Shown here: one piece after another, positions 42,131 to 53,676 of the stretch
Numbering within the stretch: position 1 is the stretch's first letter
Layout of the letters: every line of letters begins with the position of its first letter
Assembly (NCBI RefSeq): GCF_905171775.1
Contig: NC_053492.1
Coordinates: 326,704,720 to 326,768,719, forward strand
DNA: 64,000 nt
From: Rana temporaria
Lineage: Eukaryota > Chordata > Amphibia > Anura > Ranidae
Direction of reading: 5' to 3'
Notes under the pieces: generated by a model
Told to the model about the DNA's origin: nothing
Database searches by the model: none
What the model saw: the letters and a program-made list of their open reading frames with translations, nothing else
Program-made: the position numbers and the translations under genes

Positions 42131-42372
42131 GCAGTATTGGAAAGGACATACAATAAAAACAGGTATAAAGTACATAAAAACAATGTAACGTCGCTACACT
42201 TACATCCAATAATGCCAACCGGACCTCCGATGTGGCGGCACAAAGTTTATGTGAATTGATGGGTAGGATTTAAGAGGTCTGCAGTGTTAGATGTAAGTGT
42301 AGCGGCTTGTTACATTGTTTTTATGTACTTTATATCTGTTTTTATTGCATTTCCTTTCCAATAAATACTGCA
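42131..42372. repeat. Foldback, arms about 80 bp
   Basis: gcagtattggaaaggacata...gctacacttacatc (42131-42207) is inverted in gatgtaagtgtagcg...ttccaataaatactgc (42290-42372), with an 82-bp loop. No coding. Confidence 0.85.
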
Positions 42373-43449
42373 CTATAAGGCATATTTTTGTTTATTGCCT
42401 TTGGTATTTTGGGACATATGAATGGAGCTCTACCCTGTAAAGTGAAAAAGATTGGGAAGAATCCTTTCTAATTAAGCCTGTGAATATTCCTAACTTTACC
42501 CTTGTTGCCTTAAAGGATATTTTCTTTCGTGAGTGTGCATTACATGGGTGTAAAAGCTGGTGACTGAGGTTTGCACATATATTTTTCATGGAATGTCATT
42601 CACTTGGGTGTAATTAATTTGAATTGTAACAGTATTATACCATACACATTTTTTCTTCTTTCCGGTATATCTGGAGTTTCATCAATTAGGATAAAGGCTA
42701 GGACACACCAATTCCACATGATTATCAATGTGTGTTTGCTGCACTTAACTGTGTAGCCAGTAATTCTGGTAAATACACTGATGGGTGAAGAGCTGGCATA
42801 TACCCCATCCCCAATAACTCTTGTACTACCGTTGCAACAGCCCCAATTACTACTGCAAAATTCTCGTCCAGAAGGCCATATCAATTTTAATGCAAACAAA
42901 AACATTTATCTCCAGATAGGAAAAAGAACAAAAAGACAAAAGAGGAGGAAAAGAGAAAAGGAAAAGTGACACTGCAACCACACCGCGCTACCAAAAATGT
43001 TGAAGAGCCCTTGATATCTGGATTGCATGGGGCATTAGATCTGTGAGCGTGGATGACGAGCCAGCAGGTAGATTGTAGTCAAACATCAGCATTACATGCG
43101 TTCTAGTGTTGAATTCAGAGGGAGCGGGACGCACTCATGGTGATTGTAGCGATTGTGTATGAGGATCACTGTATAGCTTATATCCACTGATGTTATATCC
43201 ACTGAAAGACTAATGCTCTTGCACTTGGTGGACGATCATCTCTCTCTCTATTTTTTAATATAGAGCATGACTGCATGAAGGATAACACACCCTTAGGGCA
43301 GTGTTCTATCGTTGCTCTCATTTACTACTATTTGTATTGTAGAGGCATGATGATAATAGGTTTAGACCTATAATTATTTTACACTAATTGTTGCATTTAT
43401 TCCAGAGCACTGCTTATGTTGGTTATTCCGGTAAGCCTTGTTGAGGAAA
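42373..43449. other. Unassigned sequence left of ERV-B
   Basis: About 1.1 kb without recognised coding. Contains a purine-rich stretch 42914-42968 and tatccactgatgttatatccactga at 43182-43205. A clear left target duplication for ERV-B could not be defined because its right LTR end is truncated. Confidence 0.4.
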
Positions 43450-44354
43450 TGTTATTATATAAAATTTATGTGGACATTTTATTCTAGGATGTGTCTTTTA
43501 TAGATTGTCATCTGTCATCCCTGTGTCTGATGTTTCATCGAGGAGCGTTCTAGCAGAGCGCGCGTGGGTTGAATCGAGACCAGCGGTAAAAACGTCAGTA
43601 TGAAAACCTTCTTATGGGATTGAAACGTGTTCTCTGTGTGTGTGTGGGCGTTTGTTGGTTTGTAGATATCAAGCGCAATGTGCTGGACTGCTCGCTTTCC
43701 AATGACTAAACACGTTAGAGAAGCGAAGTCCACACAACAAGAGAAACCTATAATTTAATATCTCTTGCGTACTTCGTTATCCCCTTATGGATACATATCT
43801 GTTTTTATAAGAGGACATTGATATCTGCCTTGTCGGTGTACTTGTACATATATTGACAACAGCAGTAGCAATGTCTCAAGCCTGTAAGAACAAGTAGAAT
43901 GATCTTACTAGATACCGTTTACTTTACTTTAAACAGTATTGTGTGGGCTTCATGCTGACTAAGATGGGGTGTGTGCACTTCCTCCCCTTTCCCTCCTGTG
44001 AGTGCCCTCCCCTTTACTGTTTATCATTTCCTGTGATATCATTTTGTATTAAGGGAAGTGATTGGCTGTTGGGGCCATCACTTCCTGTTTTGTTATTCTT
44101 TTGTTTCCAATGAATAAAATAACCCAAGTGTCTGTGCTCTGCCCAGAAGCTTGAGATTCTAGCTTGAAGCAGCATCGTTTCTGATTCTACCTGGTGCCAT
44201 TGCAGTACTTCATATTCCTTGTACCAAAGAGCTTGATACAAACGTCCTTTTAAGCACAAAGGAATTGTTTTGGGGTTTGTATGCATTTAGACGCTGGGAG
44301 TGTACATTTTGGCGCGGTGTGGATTTGTGTACAAAGCCCAAGAGAATTTTTCCA
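43450..44354 (+). repeat. ERV-B 5' LTR
   Basis: Aligned to the 3' LTR from tgttattatataaaatt (43450; the 3' copy begins ttttattatataaaatt at 55975) to caaaggaattgtt (about 44271), with AATAAA at 44112-44117. Beyond 44271 the 3' copy is truncated, so the end is taken at ccacaaca (44354), before a candidate primer-binding region ttggcgagccagc (44361). The tRNA is not identified. U3 contains a C/T-rich cctccccttt block near 43980. Confidence 0.8.
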
Positions 44355-45887
44355 CAACATTTTTGGCGAGCCAGCTTGGAGCCAACGTAGTTCCAGATCC
44401 GAGAGGAGAGATTGGGTCCCCGGTTCTGGGACAGGAAAAGGGCAGCAAAGTTTGGTAAGACAGACTCCATTTAAATTGTTGTTGTTCTAGAACCGGCATC
44501 TGATCTCTCTGCTCACTGTTGCAGGTAACTCCGCTTAGCAAAAGAACACATTTTTGCGGTTTCACTCTTTGTGTACAAGGACTGGGATTTATATTTGTAC
44601 TGGGAGGGATAGTTGTATTAGCTGGGGATAGAGTCTATATTACTGTCCTCTGTAGACCCCTGGTCAATACAGCCTAGAGGGTCTTTGTATGGGGGTTATG
44701 TTAAATGTAAAACCATTTCTGTAGTACAACGTTACCGGTATGCACGGAGTGTGCTAGTTGATGTTTTAAATGTGCAGCAGAGATTGAATGACAATAACAT
44801 TGTGTGGCTGAGTTATTTCATAGTGCTGGTCACTGTGTGAAATAACTTTGTAAAGTGTGTAGCTATTATAGTTCGTCTAACGTTTAGTATGAGTTAAGTA
44901 GCACAGTCTGTTTTGTGTTAAAACAGTGTTTTTTGTTTGTAAGAGGCACGGTTTGGTCTTGTTAGCGCTTATACAGGAAAAGCCGTATTGTGAAGGATTT
45001 TTTTAATACCGTTAGCTTATAAATCACCGCAGAGTGGAAATTTGTTCCAATTTCAGGAGTAGACACAGTAAACTGAGAAACTGTTTTGTTTGATGTTAAA
45101 TTCGCTAAATAGTTTTTCTCACTGTTAGATTTGAAGACACCATTTTGTCTTCCTTTGTGTATGTTCAGCCATGCGGTCTGAGGGTACCATTTTGTTTTGA
45201 AGAAACCATTTTGTCTTCCTTTGCGTGTGCTCAGACATGCGGCCTGAGGGCACCATTTTGTTTTTAAGACACCATTTTGTCTTCCTTTGTGTGTGTTCAG
45301 CCATGCGGGCCTGTGGGCACCATTTTGTTTGGAAGACAACATTTTGTCTTCCTTTGTGTATATTCAGCCATGTGGCCTGAGGGCTCCATCTTGTTTTGAA
45401 GACACCATTTTGTCTTCCTTTGTGTGTGTTCAGCTATAAGTCACCGTTTTTGTTTTTCTTTGTATGAATCCAATCTTCAGGTTTAGTTATTTTTGCATAT
45501 TTTCTAGTAAAACTATTGTTTTTTTTTTTAATATCGGTTTAAAGTGAAATCTCTACTTTACACAGAATTTAAATAGATAGTAAAACTAACTTTAACTGTG
45601 AGTTTTTGTACTCTTAACAGTATGTGTGTTTTATTTTTTTTTCTTTATTTTTACTTTAATTTACATTTTTTATTTTTAATTGGGCATTTTCTTTAAGTTT
45701 CTCAGAGGGAAATTCATGCCCCTCCCCCATTGTTTTGGGTTTTATTGCTGCATCTTTTATTGTATAGTTTGCGGTAGGAAATAAAGGCTTTGGTTTTAAA
45801 ACTTGCTTTATATTCACTTTATTGTTGAGTTACTTTTGTGCAGCAAGTAGTAAATTTTTTGTTCACGCCCAGACTGTTTATTATTTA
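44355..45887 (+). other. ERV-B leader, non-coding
   Basis: No coding. Holds the 66-bp repeats (45133-45440) and AT-rich sequence with AATAAA at 45779. Ends where the Penelope-like element begins. Confidence 0.6.
45133..45440 (+). repeat. 66-bp tandem repeat in retroviral leader, about 4.5 copies
   Basis: Each unit is gaagacaccattttgtcttc, then ctttgtgtgtgttcagccatg, then cggcctgagggcaccatttt and gtttt. The phrase aagacaccattttgtctt is a small inverted repeat (aagaca/tgtctt), so every unit can form a hairpin. Minus-strand frames stay open across it because 66 is divisible by three. Confidence 0.9.
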
Positions 45888-46396
45888 AAGGGAAGGAGAT
45901 CGCGCTAAAATTATAGTGACAATAAATGGTGAAAAAAGTTCAAATCAATATAGATAGTCCCGCCACACAGGCAAATTCATAAAACAATCTCCCAGGTGCA
46001 ACAACGAATCCACAAGAAGAGTGCTTGAAAGGAAAGATCCTCCACCAAGATTACAAAGGGCCTCTTACCGGATGGAATTGATCTCTAGATTATAAGAGAT
46101 CTCACACAGCATGATAAGAGGTACTGGAATGATATCACATAGGCAGCCACAACACTGGAATCCTTATCTGAGTATGTCCTCATTAAGCCAGGAGCTTCCC
46201 ATTAGAGCATCCACAGGTATGCAAAAAACAAAAAGGCTCACATAGTGTAAAATCCTTTTTTTAATGTAGAAAGTAAATGAAATCGCACTTACATGAAACA
46301 GATTAAAAACGAGCACATAAAAGCCGGCCAGCTTTGGAAACACAGCCCGTATCCGGGTAGAAGGTACGCGGTGACGTCAGCACGCCGTCTCCCAAC

Positions 46397-46422
46397 GTTT
46401 CGTCGCGATAGGACTTGATCAC
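46397..46422 (-). ncRNA. Hammerhead ribozyme-like motif of the PLE
   Basis: On the minus strand: GTGATCA (46422-46416), a short stem region aGTCctatcgcGAC, then GAAAC (46401-46397) and gttggg. Penelope-like elements are known to carry hammerhead ribozymes with CTGATGA...GAAAC. Here two bases of the first box differ, so catalysis is unlikely. Confidence 0.6.
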
Positions 46423-47190
46423 GGGATACGGGCGGCGCTCTGAGTCACCGCGTATATACAGAAAACAGACGGATGCAGCCTCGATGTGGAAAGGCACCTG
46501 AAATCGAATCCGCCATCTTGGCTGCTGGAAAAAATCACTGCTGGTGCCCCAAACCCACACATTGTAAGGGCAACCAGAGAGACATATAAACTACGCTCAC
46601 AAAAAGGGTGCACTTACCGGGTTCAAGTCACATTACAGTGACATCTGAACACATATATATATATATTGAGTATATGGACATCAAAGGCGCTGATAAATGT
46701 CAAACGCTGCTAAACATCTGCCTGCAACAGCGCACCTACACTGTCAGACAGTTGCCCTCACCGGCGCACTGATGCACCTGGCTATAAACAATAAATTTAT
46801 ATGTATATATAGCATCCAATGTCCCCTATTTCATAGAGTGAATGTATGAACCACAATATTGGATAGTATAAATAGCTCTGGGGACACAAACTTTACATAC
46901 CCAAAAGGTGCTGCACCATAATGGTTGGGCATCGAAACACATAAATTTATTTAAAAAAATAATAAATGGGGCCATAAATTTAAAAAAAGGTGAATACCCT
47001 ATTCACTCATAGGCCACCTCATCGAGCTCACAGCCATCTGTATAATAATATAAAATATTTATATAAATTGTTTAAAAATTGAAATTATTTGATATAAATT
47101 TAAAATAATACAAATAATTATTACATAAAAAGAAAAATATGAGAAAAATATGAGGAATAAACAATAATAAAACGTTAATAAAAAATTCAA

Positions 47191-47540
47191 TCATGAATTA
47201 GCAATAAAACAATTAACATCTACTTCGATGTTAAGGCCGAAAGGTGTATAACATTTCAACCTATAAACCCACGACATCTCTAATTGGGAGATGGTTCTCA
47301 CCAAATGGCTACCTCTCCAGTGGGGGCTAAATTTATCAATTCCCAGGAAGATGGTATTATTTGGGTTTCTGTTGTGGGCTGTTAAATAATGTTTGGACAC
47401 AGAGTGTTTGGTATAACCTAATCGGATGTTATTGATATGTTCGTTAAGACGAACCTGTAGAGGTCTCTTGGTCCTGCCCACATTTGATCGTGTTTGATCG
47501 TGTAGTTTGATCGTGTAACTACTGAGACATCGTACAACTG
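47191..47540 (-). pseudogene. PLE GIY-YIG endonuclease domain
   Basis: The minus-strand frame reads NVGRTKRPLQVRLNEHINNI, matching the YVGRT...R..EH core of the GIY-YIG domain that Penelope-like elements carry C-terminal to RT (catalytic Arg and the later Glu region EMSWVYRLK). It ends PFGLNIEVDVNCFI, a typical PLE C-terminus. The GIY half is lost: upstream sequence is replaced by tgatcgtgt repeats. RT is absent. Confidence 0.88.
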
Positions 47541-47560
47541 TTGAAATAGACAACAGAAGG

Positions 47561-48123
47561 CTATCCTCATTTTATTCATTTATTTTTTATTTTTTGGGGG
47601 ATTATTTAGAAAAGCCACATTGCTCTGTAGCGAAAACAAACGGAAGTGTGCTGTGCAGTTTACACACTGTAAGGGGTAAAGACATAATTCGGGGGTGGTC
47701 TGTGGTTGTGTTGACTAATCATTGGGCATAGTTTTTACGGGTATTGGGTTGTAAAAGAGTGGTACTCTGTAGTTCTGTGCCAAAAGTGAGAGTTAATAAC
47801 ACCTCAGTTAGGTTTTCTAGTTGGGGGACTGGACCAGATATAGTGGTTGTAGTCCGTCAATCCACCGTAGAAGGAGGCACCTGGCGGTTCTCTCCTAAAT
47901 AGGTGCAGGGCCACAGGAATAAGACCATAAGCCGATTTGAATCACCATGGGCAATTTGAAGTCCATGCAAGGGAAGGAATGTGGCTTCCCAGAGTCAGAC
48001 GGCTGCACAGTACATGAAATCTAGCTTTGGGGCAAAAGTCATGAAACCTCTAAAGGAATGGCATAGGTGGTCCAAGGATACTACATGGGCTATTCCTCTA
48101 GAGGGGACATTTGATGCCTGGAG
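47561..48123 (+). other. ERV-B leader segment conserved with ERV-A
   Basis: Matches 5140-6070 in blocks (ctctgtagttctgtgcc, ggactggaccagata, gtccgtcaatccacc). Provides the empty site for the L2 insertion in ERV-A. No complete ORF. Confidence 0.8.
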
Positions 48124-49920
48124 GTGGGAGAAATAACTGAGTTTAAACCCAGGCTCTGGGCAGCAAATGTAGCTGAGCTGTGGCATCAGAAGTCTATTAT
48201 GGTAAACCGGCAGGGTATACAGAAAGCGGTTTCAGTCCAGAAGAACCGCATTATGTACACTTGGCCTGAGGGGATAGCAGTGACTGGTGATCCAATGCTG
48301 GAAGCGGAAGAGGCTCTTTCTGGGCTAACTCTGCTGAGACAGGCTGGGTCCACCAACACTGGATCTGTTGTAGTTTCCTCTGATGCTGTCAGGGACTTAC
48401 CTCTCAATCCCGCAGGACCACCGTCCAGTTGAGACAGCATGGCGCACGCTTGGCGCCAAAACTCCTTTAAAAGCTCACTTGTTTTCCCAGCACACTGCTT
48501 TCTGATCTGCAGTTTCTGAGTGTTAATCTGCATCTGAAAACCTGATTGTTTGCTTGAACCTTCTGACCCAGCTTGCTTGACCATCCGTATCTCTCCAACC
48601 TCTGACCTCGGCTTCCGTTGACCTTGCTTCTCTGATTGATCCACCGCTGCCAGACCCTCCTGCCTGTACCACGATTACGCTCCAGCCTTCTGTACCTGAT
48701 CATCCATTGTGACCTGGCTTGTCTGACTGCTGATACTAACCAGCTTACCTTACCAGCTTGTTGCCGTTGTACCTGCACCTTCAGTTAGGGTCGCTGACCC
48801 ACTTCCTCCTCTTCAGTGGTTTCCAGTCAACCGCTCCAGAAGGAATCAGCACCCTGCATCAACTGCACGCTATACCGGCACTCCTACCCTGCCGCGCTCC
48901 CGAGCCTGCTGTTCCCACTCCAGCAGCTCGTGAGCCAGAGCCGTAAGAGAGGCCTCCTCCTGCGACCAGGCTCTGGCTACCAGGTACGTGGAACATAACA
49001 GATGCTTCTGCCACCAATCTAACCAATCCTACTCTGCACTCTCCAACTAACACCTCTCTCTCCCACGTCTCCACCTAATCGCTAAACCTCAAGCTAACCC
49101 TCTCTATCAGCCTCCCTCTGCCACATCTGGGGCATTTTCTCCGCCGACTGCGGCTGATTATGAATCATTTTCAACTGGTGATCTACAGATGCTATGTGAG
49201 TCTGAGGGAATTGAGACCAGACTAAGGAACCGTGGGGATTACATAACTGCGCTGAGAGCTTTTGACTCAGATATACCTGCCATCTACCCTTCATTGGTTG
49301 GCTTTCAGACAGGGAACGATGTGGGCACAGTAGCACACATTAGCCAACCAATGAAGCCACAAACTCCAAAGTATACACCTAGCCCCAATTAGGTCCCTGA
49401 ACCTGGTACTTACCCAGTCCGGGTGCAACAATATGAGGGTGATACGAATACCAACGGTGAAAGGACTTTAGGGGAAAGGGTGATATGGCATGTCCCTTTT
49501 GCTTCCTCAGATATGAGTACCATACTGGCCGAACTGCCTGACTATAGAACAAATCCACAAGGGTTTGCGAGAATGTTTTGTCAAAATCAATTTAGTTATG
49601 GCATGAGCGGAACAGATTGTGCCCAGGTTCTGAGGGCATTGTCAAGAGACACATTTTTCGAAGGCATCCACATGAAAATTTGAGACAGGTTATTATTAGC
49701 CAGACCCAAATTTAATGAAATGACAATACATGCCATTCTATCCTCTCTCTCTGCTATAGAGAGAGAGATGGATAGGAAGAATCAGGACAAAGCATCCAAA
49801 ATCCTTGTGTCTCAAGCCCCTTCTGCAGGACAAACGGGCCAGGATGGTGGGAAAAAGACACAACGCTGGAAAGCCTGAACTTGTTACATCTGTGGAAAGG
49901 AAGGACATCTAAGGCGTGAC
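48124..49920 (+). pseudogene. ERV-B gag remnant
   Basis: Frame 1 pieces: an N-terminal matrix-like segment 48124-48432 (WPEGIAVTGDPMLEAEEA); a middle segment 49160-49390 (LCESEGIETRLRNRGDYITA); a capsid segment 49423-49680 with VPFASSDMSTILAELPDYRT and NPQGFARMF, resembling the N-terminal capsid block of class I retroviruses; and a nucleocapsid CCHC knuckle at 49882-49923 (CYICGKEGHLRRDC). In-frame stops at 49390, 49681 and 49876. A foreign LTR-like segment lies between the first two pieces. Confidence 0.85.
48436..49009 (+). mobile_element. Probable LTR fragment inserted in ERV-B gag
   Basis: Pyrimidine-rich non-coding block (cctcctgcctgtaccacg, ccgcgctcccgagcctg) ending tacgtggaacataaca, in the style of a Gypsy LTR U5. 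Gag resumes after it in the same frame family. Neither the left end nor a target duplication is resolved. Confidence 0.4.
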
Positions 49921-50023
49921 TGTCCTAACAGACCCAAGGGTAAGTGGCAGTTCATCCCAGACGATCCAGTACCAGGCTCACGCGATCCGACAACTTCAGT
50001 TGTAGGGATGGCCAGCCACAAAT

Positions 50024-50503
50024 ATGATAATTCATAGGATGTTGGCAAAGCGGTGTCAGGACATATCAACCTTTTTAATCGAGGAATTAAAAGATCCCCT
50101 CCCTTGCCTCATTGACACCGGTGCCGCTCGAACTGTTCTGAGATCCAAAGATCTCAGAGGCAAGGTTCCCCTTTCTGGGGAGTCTATACTCACTGTGGGT
50201 TTCACAGGTCAGACAGTCTCTCTACATACCACCAAACCACTCCATTGTAGGTTGGGCCAACACACAGAAGCCATTAGGTCTGTGCTAGTATCGGATGATA
50301 TTCCCATCAACCTATTGAGAGATGATATTTTTTCGGAAATGAAATCGGTCATTGAGTACACTCCAACAGGTGTTGTGGTTAGCAGTGCGTTGTCGGATGA
50401 GCACCTATGTGCAATGGTGGCTCTACCGTATATGATAGAACCTGGTTGTTTTCTGGGGGTTAGATGTGCTAGCAGAAGTGGATCCCAAACTTTGGGCGAT
50501 TGA
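50024..50503 (+). pseudogene. ERV-B protease
   Basis: Frame 2, shifted from gag: aspartic protease with catalytic LIDTGA (Asp at 50114), a flap-like GFTGQTVS region and INLLRDDIFSEM, the equivalent of the LLGRDxL helix. The retroviral pattern is gag and pro-pol in different frames. The segment stays open through 50503, then stops. Confidence 0.85.
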
Positions 50504-50590
50504 CAAGTATGATGTGGGTCTTCTGCCGGTCCCACCAACCACAGTAAACATCAGACCAGGGAGCGTTTTGCCCCAATTACCACAATACCC

Positions 50591-51660
50591 TTGAGTGTGG
50601 CTCAGATGGATAGCCTTAAAATCCAAATAGACCGGTACCTGCTGATAAAAGTTCTTACGCCAACCAAATCCCCCTGTAACACCCCTTTGTTTCCAGTGGC
50701 TAAGAAGTCTGTCATGGGTCAGGAAACAACTTTAAATGTAGTACATGATTTAAGGGCTATCAATAAAATCATTATCAGCGATGCCCCTTTGGTACCCAAC
50801 CCACACACCTTGTTGGCCTCTATACCACCTAACACAACTTTCTTTAGTGTTATTGATCTGACTAATGCATTTTTTTTGGTACCACTGGACCCCTAGTGCC
50901 AGTACCTTTTTTGCTTTTTCATTCCAGGGTCGACAACTGACTTGGACACGTCTCGTTCAGTGGTATGTGAATAGTCCCTTGGAGTACATTTGCAAACTTA
51001 AAATAGTGTTGGATCAATGGACCCCAACAAATCCAGAGGTGGTGCTGCTACAGTATGTTGATGACTTGTTGCTTTGTTGCCCCGCAAGGGATGTCTGTTA
51101 TCAGCATACTGTCTCATTGCTAAACCATCTGGCGTCCATGGGGAATAAAGCTAGCAAGGAGAAATTACAGTTTTGCAGGGAGAATGTCACCTTTTTAGGA
51201 CATTGTATATCTCAGGGTACTCGACACCTGACAACCCAGAGAATTCAGACACTGAAAGACTTCCCGAAACGCATGACAAACGAGAGCCATTCTTGGTCTT
51301 AACTACTGTAGAGACTGGGTCCCTAACATCTCATCGACTTTAGGACCCCTTTACGATATCCTATCCCAAACTCCCTTTCAACTGACTGATAACTGGTCAA
51401 CCCTACAGGACTTGATCCAAGAACTCTCCAAAGCACCTGCTTTAGGTCTGCCCAACTACGACCTCCCCTTCTACCTTTTCTGCTATGAAAGCAAAGGCCA
51501 TGTCACTGGAGTACTGACCCAACTACATGGGTCCAGGTACCGACTCATCATGTATCAACTGCCCTAGATCCAGTCATTCAAGGTTAACCAGGTTGTGTAC
51601 GAGCCGTAGCCGCCTGTGCTGTATTGTTACAGAAGGTAGGTGACATAGTCTTGGACTCCC
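50591..51660 (+). pseudogene. ERV-B reverse transcriptase
   Basis: Frame 2 from 50591: SLKIQIDRYLLIKVLTPTKS, VVHDLRAINKI and FSVIDLTNAFFLVPLD (first catalytic Asp at about 50850). It then shifts to frame 0 near 50890: LLQYVDDLLLCC with the catalytic YVDD at 51054-51065, and VTFLGHCISQGTRHL. The connection region 51300-51660 is decayed, with stops at 51300 and 51565. The expected segment around the PQGF..SP block is missing near 50930-50990. Confidence 0.88.
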
Positions 51661-52560
51661 CACTGACCCGCTATACTCCCCATTCAGTGCAGGAAATCCT
51701 AAATCAAGTTCAGACAAGACACCTCTCTGCTGCCAGATTGACCAAGTACAAAGTGTCTCTCTTAACCCCTACTAACCTGACTTTAAGACAATGCACCATT
51801 CTAAACCTGGCCTCTCTTCTTCCTACTGAGGAGGAAAAGAAGGGGGGGATAATGGTGTTAAAAACGACACTCAAACTTTCCAGACTAACAATACTAACCT
51901 TTCTACCGCTAACCAACTTGTTAATTTAGAAGGACAACATGCTGATGATCACCACGACTGTTTCTTTGATGGAACTCGAGTCAACAACCATCAGCCCAGT
52001 GAAGGAGACCCCCATCCTAAACGCTAATAACCTTTTTGTCGATGGTTCCAGGTATTACAACCCAGATGGTAAGCCACACACAGGTTATGCAGTGATTACA
52101 GTCAGTGAAATTGTGGAAAAGAGTTCATTGAGTTCCAACATGTCTGCACAGGAAGCTGAGCTGTGGGCACTGGCAAGAGCCTGTGAGACCTAAGAGGGTC
52201 AAAGGATCAATATCTACACATATTCTAGGTATGCTTTTGGGATAGCTCATGATTTTGGTCCTATCTGGAAAGAAAGAGGGTCTCTGACTAGTTTGGCGAA
52301 GCCTGTGAAACATGCGCAGTTAATCAACAGGTTATTCGTTGCTTTCAACCTGCCGCGTGAGATAGCCATTCTAAAAGTTAAGGCCCACACGACTGATAGG
52401 ACTTTGGAGGCCAATGGCAATGCCTTGGCAGATAGAGCTGCTAAAGAAGGTGCTCGGAACCCTCCTGGGGAAACCCTGATGCTAGCTATTCCCTCTGATG
52501 CGTCTTTGGAAGAGTTTAAGAGACTACAGTCACAAGCGGAATTACAGGAAAAGAGGAGAT
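51661..52560 (+). pseudogene. ERV-B RNase H
   Basis: Frame 0: NNLFVDGSRYYNPDGKPHTG (about 52020-52080, first catalytic Asp), MSAQEAELWALARACE (catalytic Glu region, about 52140), TAG at 52192, then INRLFVAFNLPREIAILKVKAH and ANGNALADRAAKEGA (last Asp). The third block (IYTDSRYA) reads YTYSRYAF with a changed Asp. Non-functional. Confidence 0.88.
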
Positions 52561-52589
52561 GGACAGCACTAGGGGCCACAAAAGGTCAA

Positions 52590-52976
52590 GATGACATCTG
52601 GGGTCTTGGTAATAAATGGTGTCTGCCAAGATCGCTTTTTCCAATGATGGCCCATTCGGCTCATTATCCAGGGCATCAGTCAAAGATGGTTATGTGTGCG
52701 CAGGTGGATGAACATTACATCTCCCCTGGATTTACTGCCGTAGCTGCTAATTTTGCAGCAGCCTGCCTGGTTTGCGCATTGCACAACCCAGGTAGGATGG
52801 TACCAGTACCCGAACGACATTCCTCCCGACCAGAATATCCATTTCAGTGCATCCAGATAGACTACATTACGTTGCCATGGAGTGGGCCGTACGAACACGT
52901 CTTGGTCTTTGTAGATATGTTTTCAGGTTGGCCAGAGGCATGGCCGGTTCAAAAAGCAATCACGCCACCTCACTAA
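52590..52976 (+). pseudogene. ERV-B integrase, truncated
   Basis: Frame 0: zinc-binding region with AHSAHYPGHQS (His-His) and CLVCALHNPGR (Cys-Cys). The catalytic core begins FQCIQIDYITLPWSG (first Asp) and VFVDMFSGWPEAWPVQK (second conserved block). It ends at ATPPH with a stop at about 52976: the Glu-bearing helix and the C-terminal domain are deleted. ERV-A retains a C-terminal PGDWV stretch. Confidence 0.88.
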
Positions 52977-53676
52977 AGCTTGAAGAACGGGAAAACTGGA
53001 TCCATGCCAGCCACTGCAAGAAGCTGCTCAACTACATCAAAGAATGAGGAGTATCTTCTTTATTTATAGTTTTAGTTTAGTGTATTTTAGCAAAGGTAAT
53101 GATGAAAAGCATCCCAATTTATCGTTTAAAATGCATCTCCAGCTGGCAAAAATGGCGAACAGGAACAACTGCTGGGTATGCTCCAAACCCCCACCAAGCC
53201 TTGATGCCCCGGCAATGGCAGCAGTACATGCTATATATGATGTCCGTATCGGTATGAGGAAACTAAAGACTCCAAACAGACACTTGTCAATAGAACTTAA
53301 CAATACATTCCTAGAGGGTAAATTTTGTTATAGTTTTAACATTAGCTCTGGCTTTTGCCCCTCCCTCACAAAACCAGTATGGGTATCGGGACAACTAGGT
53401 AGCCCACAAGTGTGCTTCAACTTTAGTTTCGGTAGAGGGGATAACTTTGTTGGGTCCACCACCTGTAAAGGTTGATCTAACCAACGAAACCCCTGTCTTC
53501 TTTAATAACACTAATAGACCAGATTACATCTGTTGGAAGGAAAGGTGTGACGTTCAGACCGAGGGAGCTATCCCCCAGTCTATCCTGTTACTACTCAATG
53601 TATGTAACCGTCAGAGTGATTACCCCTGTGCAACTCTGACTGGCCCCTACTACTTCTTATGAGGTACCTCAGCTTA

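Larger units (their letters stand above)
45888..47560 (-). mobile_element. Penelope-like retroelement (PLE), 5' truncated
   Basis: Minus-strand GIY-YIG endonuclease remnant (47540-47191) followed by a 1.3-kb 3' region containing a hammerhead-like motif (46397-46422). It is inserted into the ERV-B leader. At the right edge three short cgtgt-tgatcgtgt repeats (47487-47520) mark a messy 5' junction. Ends are approximate. Confidence 0.8.

Noticed and set aside
43565..43635. Hammerhead motif in the ERV-B LTR (tgaaacgtgttct)
   Set aside because: Only the GAAAC part is present; no stem or CTGATGA-like box could be placed.
45133..45440. CRISPR-like array of regular repeats
   Set aside because: Units are contiguous 66-bp tandem copies without unique spacers, inside a retroviral leader in a vertebrate genome.
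46303..46613. Minus-strand ORFs in the PLE 3' region
   Set aside because: No similarity to RT or endonuclease; they lie around the ribozyme-like motif in non-coding PLE sequence.
48758..49074. Overlapping ORFs on both strands at 48.8-49.1 kb
   Set aside because: C/T-rich LTR-like segment open on both strands; no conserved motif, and it interrupts gag.
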